Shown here: piece by piece, positions 12,541 through 23,600 of the stretch
Numbering within the stretch: position 1 is the first letter of the stretch
Layout: every line of letters begins with the position of its first letter
Translations under genes and position numbers: made by a program
Source of the DNA: Saccoglossus kowalevskii
Lineage: Eukaryota; Hemichordata; Enteropneusta; Harrimaniidae
NCBI RefSeq assembly: GCF_000003605.2
Contig: NW_003155238.1
Span: 16,476-59,440, forward strand
Length of the DNA stretch: 42,965 nt
Direction of reading: 5' to 3'
The notes under the pieces: model-generated
The model's input: only the letters and a program-made list of their open reading frames with translations
Databases searched by the model: none
Told to the model about the DNA's origin: nothing

Positions 12541-15500
12541 AAGAAGAATATATCTGTAAATTGATTGATGAGAATTCAATCCCATACAAATAATTTTGTC
12601 TATATATGTTGAGATGATAAATTATTTTCCTATTCATCGCATCATATTGAAAAAATAAGAAAGTTAGATTGAGTTATATAATTAGACGTACTGTAGTATT
12701 GAATGGGAAAATTATTTGTTGTACGATGTTGAAGTGTGGAAAAAGATATTTCATCTACCACAGGTGTACACGCAAAATTATTGCCATTAATTCTGATTAT
12801 CTGTTCTATACAGGCTTTGATGCTGATTTTTAAAAAAATGTTAAGGGTTTGATTTTGAAATTTTTCTTTATATAAATAATAGTGAATTGGATCACACTGT
12901 ATTTAAAATAAAATGTAATATTATTTACATTGGACCAAGTTTCTGGTTTTCCATTCTTATATTTTTGGAATTGCAGGTATTTTATTATATAATCAGTATC
13001 CAATAAAAGTTCGGTTTTTAGAGTTTTATTTTTACCTGAGGTAGACTATGCTATATATACAGTGTAACAAGTTCTACTTGACATTAGGATAATACATCAT
13101 TTATAGTAATGAAATGAGTATTATTAGCTATTTTTATCCAGAATAATGGAGAGTCAAACAGAAATGAATGAGATGTATTTCCAACTGTATTTCATTTTAT
13201 GTCAAGTAATAAATGCAGTTGCAGGGTTCACAAGATATCTGGGACGGAAGCTTTTTGTAAATGGGCAATTATTACCGGTACCAAGCATTTCTGTAGATTT
13301 ATTAATGATTGAGTTTTCAGTGTCCAGGCACACAGGATTTTATCTTAGAGTCTCAGGGGATAAGTATGTCACAAATAGTGTTCAAGCTAGCATCCTGTTT
13401 TTCAGCAAGCCTCACATCTCTACAATAAATAATCATGTTATAGCAAGCTCTATTCTATAGCTTAGATGCTGTTTATTAGATTTGCATCAAACATGGGGTT
13501 AGAAATAGACCCATTAAAAATAACCTTATTTGGTCAAGTCAATGTAAAAGTACTTGTGGCGGGTAGGATAACAAAAATAATGCATTATATTGTATATATT
13601 ACTACATGTATATTGTATTTGATATCAATGATAAGGCTATTAAATACCAATTCTATAGTATTGAATAAATTTAGAAATGACGTGTCAATGAAATTTTTTG
13701 GGTCAATAATGCAACTCAGATCCAAATGGAATATTTATGCAAATAGACTACATGTACTATAATAATGCAGAGCAAATATAAGCCACAATTCAAAGGTTTT
13801 CAAAATACACTTAATTGATCATTTGACTACAAGCAATATCCCTATGAGGAATTTGCAAGATATGTATTATTACCACTGAATTAGCACTTCTATAGGAATA
13901 TCTAGGTAATGCAATGATGTTATTGATATACCAATTCAAGCTACTCCAAAAATTATCCTGTAATATATCAAATAAGATACCAGAAAATCTTTAAAAAAAC
14001 GTATCGGATAAATGCATTTTGATATATGATTGTCATTATGAAATTTTATAGATTATCCCCACTTTATTATAAGTGTCAAAATAAAGGTGCAGAAATGTGT
14101 TCTGTACCAGATTTAAAATTGAACTGTTGGTTTATTGCGTTCCGATACAGACATATAGTGATACACAACACAAGTGCAGTCAAATTGATTAGTGAAGCCA
14201 ATCAAGAAACTCCAGAAAGTATAAGCTGAGTCTGAGCAATGTGTGAAGATTTGGAACAGTTATCTGAGGAAGATGTGTGGTAACGTCTATTTATAGTTGT
14301 GATCACATTTGATCTTGGCTTCATCAAATTTGTCCAGGGATGGCCATATTTGGTATAGGATTGTATACATTTGATCTATAGGACTAGTCAGAACAGGCCT
14401 CTCTTCTGTGAATGTTTCCGTTTTTACCTGTCCAGCAACATCTCCTCTTGATGACTATTGTAAAATCTCCATTAAATTTACTATTTACCCACATGTGTTG
14501 AGATAAAAATAAATTTCTCTAAATTAAAAATACGTTCAAAATTGGTGATTTCCCATCAATTGAACAATTTTGGACTCAATAATATATGGCCAAATTCACA
14601 TATACGCTGTAATTGAAAAAAAACATACTGTATCACTTGCATATACTCTGATGAAAATTGAGTAACACAACGTTCATATTGTCACTAGCAAATTGCTATC
14701 TAACATGTACAAATAAGGAAGTTGTAACCTGATATATCCCCCTCAGAGACTTTCTAGCAAAATGCATAGCACTGTATTGAGATGCTTGGAGGATTGATAA
14801 TGTCATCAAAGAGGTACTTTGGCTGCAAAAATAGATCAAATAGTCTACTTGTTACTGCCATCATAATACTAGCCATTATAAAGCATTCTTATGCTCCGGA
14901 TTCAACCTGACATCAGTGTCATGGAAATTGGGCATCATTATTATTGCGCCAGGTTGAACTCATTGTTGATAATCCACTACCTCTCCATTCTTTGTCATAG
15001 GCATTGTTGGTAAACTATGCCACCATTCCTTTTGTCACTTCTGTGTTTACAGTAGAAGGAATTGTTGAAAAACCCCAGTAACTATTGTTGCACCATCTAT
15101 TTCAATCTGTGCCCCATGTGAGGACAATGTTGTATCACTTCCTGAACCAGCAGCTGTCAAGATTGTTGCTACTGGGGTCTGGACAGTTAACTTCCTGGTA
15201 TTGAAACCCAATCAACTCCACCATGATACTATTTGTTTGACCCTCATACGAAGTCGCGTAAATCAATCATCAAATTTGCCGAAGTACCTTGGTCTGTACT
15301 AGTACACATAGAAGATAGAAAGATACATGCCTACATATACCAATACACCGAGTCTCTGCGCTAGTGTATACAGAGATATCCAAGCCAGTGGTAGTCTAGG
15401 ACCACATGGTGAAACAAGTCTGGTGTATCAAGCCAAACAGAACCTTACCCTTGGACTTGTCGTTTACATGTAATGGAATGTGTAGATACAAGTCATGAAG

Positions 15501-15798
15501 GTCCATTCATCTTGATTACCCGGAATCGCCACTGTATTGTAATTACACTGTCTAACTCACTCGGTGATTGGCTGCCTGGTTCCCACCTTAAGCGTTGTGG
15601 CACACCAAGCCACAAGAGGCCGGTCAAATCACTTGTCTCTGGTACAGCCTTTTTTTTTTTCTTTTATAAAAAAACATAAATTTCAAATGAAATCTTGACC
15701 AATCACAGTGCATTAACAGATAGTAAATTTACTAAGAACTCCAAAGACTTATGGGTAATAAGTGTTACCAAATGTACCTATACCCAATGAAATCGTAT

Positions 15799-15815
15799 GG
15801 GGGGGGGGGGGGGGG
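15799..15815. repeat. Homopolymer of 17 G
   Basis: An uninterrupted run of 17 G on the + strand in AT-rich sequence. The length may be an assembly or slippage estimate. It could form quadruplex-like structure if real. Confidence 0.85.
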
Positions 15816-16125
15816 TTAAAACAACCCAAATTTGTTAATAGTATAATAGTATTTTTATCCCTTTATAAAAACCCTTCCCAATAAAGTTTTGTGAAGTGGT
15901 TGAACATCAGCAATTGCGCTTAACATATACATTTAGGCTTCTTTGTGAAAGTTTTATCAAATTTCAAGTAATCAAACAAATTGTACACAACACAAACATG
16001 TAATAAATTTGTAATAAATGTTTTATTATAAACACTAATTTCATTTGATTTCAGTGTTCGCATACAATAAATGTGAAACACATAAACACCGTCACAAGAT
16101 TCATCCATTCTCTCCAGCTGTAAGA

Positions 16126-16147
16126 TTGTTGTTGTTGTTGTTGTTGT
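16126..16147. repeat. (TTG)n microsatellite
   Basis: Seven tandem TTG triplets, about 200 bp before the 40-bp minisatellite. On the minus strand they read as a run of threonine codons inside a 158-codon open frame that has no recognised homology. Confidence 0.85.
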
Positions 16148-16352
16148 CCTGTCAAAAACAGCATTAGAAAAGTTTCCCACAATACCAAATCTGCTCAATG
16201 TTGATGGGCAGCTCTTGATTCCTGCTAAAATACATGTTTGGCTTGCTTGTAATCTAATGGTATACGTCACAATGTTTGGCAGTGTGATGAAATTACAAGC
16301 ATCTTGGAAGTTTCTCTTGTTGGACAGAAAACCTGAACATGTGACTGACTGA

Positions 16353-17232
16353 CCAATCAGAGCACTCATTGTTTGCTGGTTAAGAAGTCTAACCAATCAG
16401 GGCACTCATTGTGTGCTGGCTGAGGAGTCTAAGCAACCAGGGCACTCATTGTGTGCTGGCTGAGGAGTCTAACCAATCAGGGTAGTCATTGTGTGCTGGC
16501 TGAGGAGTCCAACCAATCAGGGCACTCATTGTGTGCTGGCTGAGGAGTCTAACCAATCAGGGCACTCATTGTGTGCTGGCTGAGGAGTCTAACCAATCAG
16601 GGCACTCATTGTGTGCTGGCTGAGGAGTCTAACCAATCAGAGCATTTATCGTGTGCTGGCTGAGGAGTCTAACCAATCAAGGCATTTATTGTGTGCTGGC
16701 TGAGGAGTCTAACCAATCAGGGCACTCGTTGTGTGCTGGCTGAGGAGTCTAACCAATCAGGGCATTTATTGTGTGCTGGCTGAGGAGTCTAACCAATCAA
16801 GGCATTTATTGTGTGCTGGCTGAGGAGTCTAACCAATCAGGGCACTCATTGTGTGTTGGCTGAGGAGTCTAACCAATCAGGGCATTTATTGTGTGCTGGC
16901 TGAGGAGTCTAACCAATCAGGGCACTCATTGTGTGCTGGCTGAGGAGTCTAACCAATCATGGCACTCATTGTGTGCTGGCTGAGGAGTCTAACCAATCTG
17001 GGCACTCATTGTGTGCTGGCTGAGGAGTCTAACCAATCGGGGCACTCATTGTGTGCTGGCTGAGGAGTCTAACCAATCAGGGCACTCATTGTGTGCTGGC
17101 TGAGGAGTCTAACCAATCAGGGCACTCATTGTGTGCTGGCTGAGGAGTCTAACCAATCAGGGCACTCATTGTGTGCTGGCTGAGGAGTCTAACCAATCAG
17201 GGCACTCATTGTGTGCTGGCTGAGGAGTCTAA
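16353..17232. repeat. 40-bp minisatellite, 22 units, each built on a CCAAT box
   Basis: Exactly 880 bp = 22 x 40 bp with no length variation. Units start with CCAATCAGGGCACTCATT and end with TGTGCTGGCTGAGGAGTCTAA, so each junction reads AACCAATCAG, a full match to the NF-Y/CCAAT-box consensus. Unit 3 (16433) has lost the box (GCAACCAG). Units 9, 12, 16, 17 and 18 vary only just after CCAATC. A CATTTATT variant replaces CACTCATT in units 9, 11, 12 and 14 (CATTTATC in unit 8), whereas units 19-22 are identical in the core. The array ends about 400 bp beyond the NUP58 stop codon, in the convergent intergenic space. Confidence 0.95.
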
Positions 17233-17556
17233 CTGAGGCACTGCGCAACCAAATCTAGTCGATTAGGCTATTACTCACTCTGTGGTGTCTTTGTGTGTAC
17301 AAAGTTGGTATCCTTAAAATAATCCAATACCACTTGTATAATTGTATGCCTTGTGATACATTTATAACATGTATTTGTGTTACACAGATCGCTATAAAAC
17401 CTGGATATCTGCGAGACAATTACAGTACAGTGGATTTGTTCCTGAACTTATCAGTTCATTCACCACGTTTTGATTTATTCACAGTTTGTCCATGAGGTAC
17501 CAGTCTGACTGTTTGTTCAGGTTGCTGCATAAATCCAGACTTCTCTTGGCACAGAT

Positions 17557-17562
17557 TTTATT
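17557..17562 (-). terminator. Polyadenylation signal AATAAA, NUP58
   Basis: TTTATT on the + strand, i.e. AATAAA on the coding strand, 72 bases beyond the NUP58 stop codon. A second copy lies at 17474-17479. Both precede the 40-bp minisatellite, so the array is probably just outside the transcript. Confidence 0.6.
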
Positions 17563-17633
17563 CAGCCAATCTAATCCATATACTTGTATATCTCGCAATG
17601 TTTTTGTTGCACAACTCTAGTTTCCATTGGTCA

Positions 17634-20600
17634 TCATTTTTTCCCTCTTTTACTTCCTGGTGGTTTTTGCAATGTAAATGGTTTTCCACTAGATGTGGCA
17701 GTTGAGGGGGTAGCTCCAAATGTAGAACCTATGAGGGGAGAATATAAATGTCATTTTGATATTAAGTAGAATTGCAGTAATTAACTAGCCTCATTATCAA
17801 ACTAGTTATTGAAGATAAATATGATGAGCCACAATCTGACATCACAATGGGTACCACGATATTTTGAACGTATTTACCTGTTGTACCGAATGCACCAAAT
17901 GACGTAGCTCCAGTAGTTGGCCCAGCACTTAGACTACCACCTAGACTTGTACCAAAACCAGTAGGTTTAACACTGCTAGTTAAACCTGACATTGTTCCTA
18001 ATCCACTTTTATTGCCGAAGTCTGTTCCTAATCCCAGAGTGCCAAATCCACCAAATGTGGCTCCAGTTCCAAATGCCGTTCCTGATTGTCCAATACTGGG
18101 ACCTGGAGTGTAATAAACAAAGAGTATGAAGTGTTATATTTCAGTTTTGATGGCGAGCACCTATATGTAGGAAGATGATTGTCCAACAAGGTAAAAACAA
18201 ATACTACACCAAACTTTTTTTTGATAGTACCATAGTTATTCGGGCAAGTGCCCAGGGTCCTGAACATGGGAAATTGCCAAAAAATAGGGGTGGGCCTATG
18301 CCCGAACATCCCCTGCAAAAAAGGGGAAAAGTCATGCAAATCAAACTACAACAGGGAATAGAACAATAAATGATAACATGCAAAGAAAATAGTTGAACAA
18401 TATGCAACATTAGAAGTATAACAAACATAATGTGACAAATCATTTGAATTATGATTTTCCCACCCACAAACACGCCCAATATAAGTGAACTCAAAATGAA
18501 CTAAAATGTCAGACGTCACTCTGTGTAAAATTATTTTCAGTTTTTAAAATATTGGGTAAACTGTCATACAAGATCAATAATAATTTACACGGTAAAAATT
18601 ACGAAATTGCATAGTTCTCAGATCTCTATTTGTACGTTCATTGCCATCTTCGTCAAAGTCAAAACCATCAAAGTCCAAGTTAGCGTCACTGTTGCCATCA
18701 ACGTCAAACAAAATCCCTACAGCTTTGTCCTGAAGTTCATCGATGTTGTTGCACACAATTTTCCCAGAAATCAAGTCATCAGGAGAATCATCTAAATCAT
18801 TTGCAATGACTGTCAACAGGAATGACTTTCTGACTACATCAGTAGATACAGCTTCCCAGGCCTGACTCGCCCAGTCTATAACGTGTTGTCTCGTTGCCTG
18901 CTTCAAACTGTCCTCTTTGCACAAACAGACAAGAAAATTGGGGTTGCGTGCAAACGATTCTGATACAATAGCAGATAATGTTTTTGGTTATAGTCTGTCA
19001 ATCTTTGACCTTTAAGCATCTGCTTTACTGATATCACTACTAGTTTTTCAATATAGAGATCAAGTCAACATTGCCTTCTTATCAGACTTGAACACTTATC
19101 AATCATGGTGAAGTTACCATTCAGCAAGTTCCGGGGTTTGGAATGTCTCACTACAGATATTTTGGTGGGCTTGAAATGGAAAGAATTTTTTCTCCATGAC
19201 AGAAGAATAATTTTCATGACAGAAATGCAATAGGTATGATGAAAGATGGTAAAAAAGTTGGCAGGCTTTGGCGTGACATTGCAAAATTGCTGGCCCCAGT
19301 TATGGATTTGCAAGCTGCTACAAAATATTTTTTTGAAACCAAAACAACGTGCTTTCAACCTTTCTCACAGGTATGGGTTGCTACAATATTGCAACATTGG
19401 TTTCATTGTCAATGACGCTAAGCTGAACACGTGTGACACTTGTAAATTACGTAAACAGTGGTGAACGTGCTGCCTTGAAGACAGAATAGGAAATTACCTA
19501 TTTTGCCACAAAAATTTACCTGTATTTTTTTTTGACGAGTCTGAGTTTTCTTTCAGAAAATCGACTCAAATTGTCTGTTGGCTCCAAAATTAGGGTTCAT
19601 TTCCAGAAATATTGAAGAATATAAAAAGAGTGCAGAAGAATTTGGGCGAGAAAATCTGGTGGTGAAAAGGTTAAAGTCACCTTAGATCATTCGCAGGACT
19701 GAAGCAACAAAGATCAACAAGTCATTGTAAATGACAGTTTCTGTTTAAATTAATCTTCATGTTCCAAACTTAGTCTTGACAATATTCAAGAAATGTATTT
19801 ACAATGTGGTGAAATACCAATACCAAAACAGTGTACATACAGAGTATGACAAATAACATGAAAAAAACAAAAGAAAATGGTTAACAGTGCACTGATCAAG
19901 TACGAATACTTTCGAAACATTTTTCAATGCAGTGTCCAATGTCTGAAATGCAGTGACAAGGTCAAAGTCAAAGTCAACTTCAAAAAGGCACCCAGAATGA
20001 TTTGGTTCGTATGAAATGTAGCCATTTAAATCAGCAACCAACCTGTAAATACATACTGGATTGACTTGTTAAGATAAGTTTTAAATACAATATGTCCCAT
20101 ATCTAGTCTGTTACCAATAGTCATACTGTTCCAGTTAGCAGCATCCATAATCATTTACTATACCAAGGTTACAAGACTGTTTGTCATGCATGTACTGGCT
20201 CCAGATGTGGTACCCAAATATTTAGGTGAACCTTGATGAACATATTAAACCTGCAATCATTAATTTACCTGTTATTTCACAGTTTGAAGTAGGACCAGCA
20301 CTTCCTTCTACATCACCACTTAGCAACAGAATCATTCTCTTTTTGTACAAATAAAGTTGCATAAATCCACACAGAAAAAAAAGTTGTTAGTGTTGAGTTT
20401 TTTTATTACAAACTTTATTTTGTGTACAATGAAAAATTCAAAGTCGAAATAAATACTTCTATATTCATACTTTTTTTTTCGATAAAATAAAGTGTAAAAA
20501 AAAAATTTAAGTAAAGTCAGCAAGTCTTCTCTGTAATAGAGTTGTATAGTGCAGGCACTATGTCGCCATCAAAATTTTCTTTCAAATCCAGATCCTGTGA

Positions 20601-23600
20601 AAAACATACAAAAACAAGACATAAATGTCACAGGCCTCGTTATTTAATTATAAAATACTTATGTTAAAATAATACATGGAACATCTGCAAACATCTTCTT
20701 CTTTGTTAATTCAGGTCTTTGTATATTACCAGGACCTGGGTTTGTTTCAGTATCATCACTATAATTCCCATCAAAATGTAGCCCTGACACCCCTCTACAG
20801 TTTCCATTGAGATTGGTAATGATATGACCCATCTGTCACTGATTCAGATCAAGGTCATGACCAGGTCATTATATCACTTAAACCCTAGCATTACAATCTA
20901 AGCTAATTATTTATTCTGAGCATGCTCATTTGTTCTCTCAGTGGTGTAGGGAAAGGTAGTTTTGGATGAAAATCATGAAAAAGACCCACTGAGGATTTTC
21001 AGAGACTTGTTCATCAACCTGCCAAGTTTCATCAATATCTGCTGCAGAATTTCTGAGAAAATGTTAGAAACATCACAGACGGGAACTGGAAATAAGAATT
21101 AATTGCCTGCTATTCAGGCTGCGCTTGAAACAGTGACTAAAAAAACTTTACAATGAAACAATATACAGTTCACATAAATCCACCAAAACCTTGCAACAAT
21201 AATAATTTGGTTCTCTCAAACGCACATTTAAACAAATGGATACAAACAATCTACCTTGGACGTAGATGGCGCTGTGACAAGGTGACCTACTATATATTAA
21301 AAGATGGCGCCGCACCGTGTTTGGCTGCAAATTATGGAAGATCATCACGATATTAACAGAGCTAGTTCACGTCATTTAAAAATTGCAGCTAGATAAACAC
21401 CCAGTTACTTAAAATTAGTATTTTTGTGAATATTAACTGGTTAAAAGATACAAACGAGAACACCGATGATCTAATACAATTGCACCAATAAGCGGTGCAG
21501 TCCATTGACCACCTGCTACGGGCATCAAACAAATTACCTTTGTAGATCCGCAACGATACAAGTCCTGAAATTTCATATATCGTTTCTTACAAATATATCA
21601 TTTTATATTTTAGCCCTACGTACACAGACTGTATCGGGGGCTTAGAATCATAACACAGACCGATGACCGACCACAGTGATCATAAAGCTTTCAATCTCTG
21701 CAGACATGGTGGATAGCAAAAATGAACTTTTAGCATCTTCACAATAAAAAGACAGAGATCGATCGACATAAACTTCTATTTTACCGTTTAAATGACTATT
21801 CCATGTTGTCTCGAGGCTACATTTCGTTTAAAAATGACATTCTAACACTACTGATGTAAAAATTTGGCTAATCTCTCAAATAGAGCGTTTTGAATGAAGT
21901 TATTCAGTTTTCTCTCGTAACAGCACTCAAAATCAATACTGTTGGATCAATGAATTTTTATTGTGATAATCGAACCAGGTATTTCAGAATGATCGTCTTG
22001 AATATGTCAAAAAACACGTTTCAATGCATGGTCACTATTTGCGACAATCGAATACAAAAACAAACCGTGACTGCGTAGGGCAGTGTGTTAGGGCATTGTC
22101 CATTAGTTAGCCCCGATCAACACAGCATTATACGTAGGGCTACATACATTTAAGTTAAACGCAAGAAAATATTATTTCTCCAACACAATTTAAATAAATA
22201 ACTGGCTTGACGGAGCTTGAATGATAAACGAACAGGTAAATCTATTATTGCAGCATACATAAGATAAAAAAAACGCACTCAGTAGATAAAAAAAAAATTA
22301 CTCCACTGTACTTACCAAATAATTTAGTGATCTTCAGACTATTCAATCTTAACTATTGCGAAGTGACAACAGCGATCCGTAAACATTGACTCAAACACAA
22401 GGTGTGTTACATTTTACCTCACTTAAACAAATCTTCTCCCAATATGCAACACTGGAACACATTGCCTGAATCATAAGACAATGTAGGGGAAAGGCAGGGT
22501 CCAGGTACATGGTAAAAATATTGATAATCTTTATTGCAATCATATTCAAATCAGGATATCAAACAAAATACAAATACAAATAAAGGTAACATTCTGACAG
22601 ACCAACATAATTACAACTTTATTGACATTAATTTAATATTAAAACAACTTTGTATTAGATGCATGTGATTTATAGTCCCTCTTGATCAGAATCTACACAA
22701 TTGCCCACAGACACACATGCACGCACGCACGCATGCATGCACACACAGAACCAAAAACACTAATTCCCGTTTCAGACTACCATCCGAACGGGAACTAAAA
22801 AAAATTATAACCAGAATGATATTCAAACAACCTTACCTCCAGGTTTCTGTGATGCAGTCATTGCTGTTGCCATAGCAGCTGCTGCAGCACTTGACATTGT
22901 ATCAAATGGAACAGGACCCACCATGGCAAGCGGCAATTTCTGTTTTTTCTGCTCAGTCATTCTTTTTCTCTCAGCAAAGATATCGTTAGTTTCACCATGA
23001 AAAATCTTCCTGTAATTTAAGTAATGTTCTTTTTGTGTCTGTAAAATGAAATCAATATTAGAGTCAATTATCTGACCGACAATGAGTATCAGGTTTCTTT
23101 GAATGTCAAGTGACATTAAGAATTGCAAATATTACAATTTGGAATATTTTTTACTGATTCAGGGAATTTACAAACATTTATGAAAAGGCCCTTTAAAATA
23201 GATGGTTCCTATACAATTGCAATTAGCATATATAAGAAGTTGTGGTCTTTAGAGATCAATTTAGTTTTCATCTCCATCACATAAACTGATGGAGCTTCTC
23301 AATATATCACCATGGAAACACACCCACCTTAATAGATTCATGTACTGATTGTAACTGAGCAGCTAACGCAATGAATGATTCATGTAGTCTGAACATTATC
23401 AGGGATAATTCTGAAATATAAATAAATATAAAATATTGAATTTTTAACGGTTTTGGAGATATTAATGAACAATTATAATGAGAGGGGGGAGAGAGAGGGG
23501 GAGAGAGGAAGGGATAAAGAGAAACAGGAAGATAAACTGTTAGTATTTAGGTGCAGTAACAAGGAACATGTCTGTTTTGAATCACAAAGTTATGATATAC

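Larger units (their letters stand above)
11700..16120. other. Intergenic space between convergent genes, no gene recognised
   Basis: AT-rich sequence between the FAM114A 3' end and the NUP58 3' end. Scattered open frames of 60-105 codons (for example 13146-13460) show no recognisable domain and no good splice context. At about 15040-15290 both strands stay open for 60 or more codons in some frame, which could be decayed coding sequence, but no family was recognised. A 15-bp AT-only-spaced pattern was not found; the notable elements are listed separately. Confidence 0.4.

Noticed and set aside
13146-13762. Two consecutive plus-strand open frames of 104 and 98 codons
   Set aside because: No family resemblance and no convincing acceptor or donor; AT-rich codons throughout.
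15920-16396. 158-codon minus-strand open frame
   Set aside because: Includes a (TTG)n microsatellite read as polythreonine and the first unit of the 40-bp array; no domain, no splice context.
16353-17232. CRISPR-like array of regular repeats
   Set aside because: The 40-bp units are head-to-tail with no unique spacers, in a eukaryotic genome; it is a minisatellite.
18574-18990. Extra NUP58 exon between coding exons 9 and 10
   Set aside because: Exon 9 (ends 22837) joins exon 10 (starts 18102) directly in phase and in the order of the vertebrate protein; the fragment matches a transposase instead.
21260-21410. Possible gene start AAGATGGCGCCGCACC in NUP58 intron 9
   Set aside because: The frame stops after 31 codons and no donor of good quality follows; kept only as possible YY1-type words.
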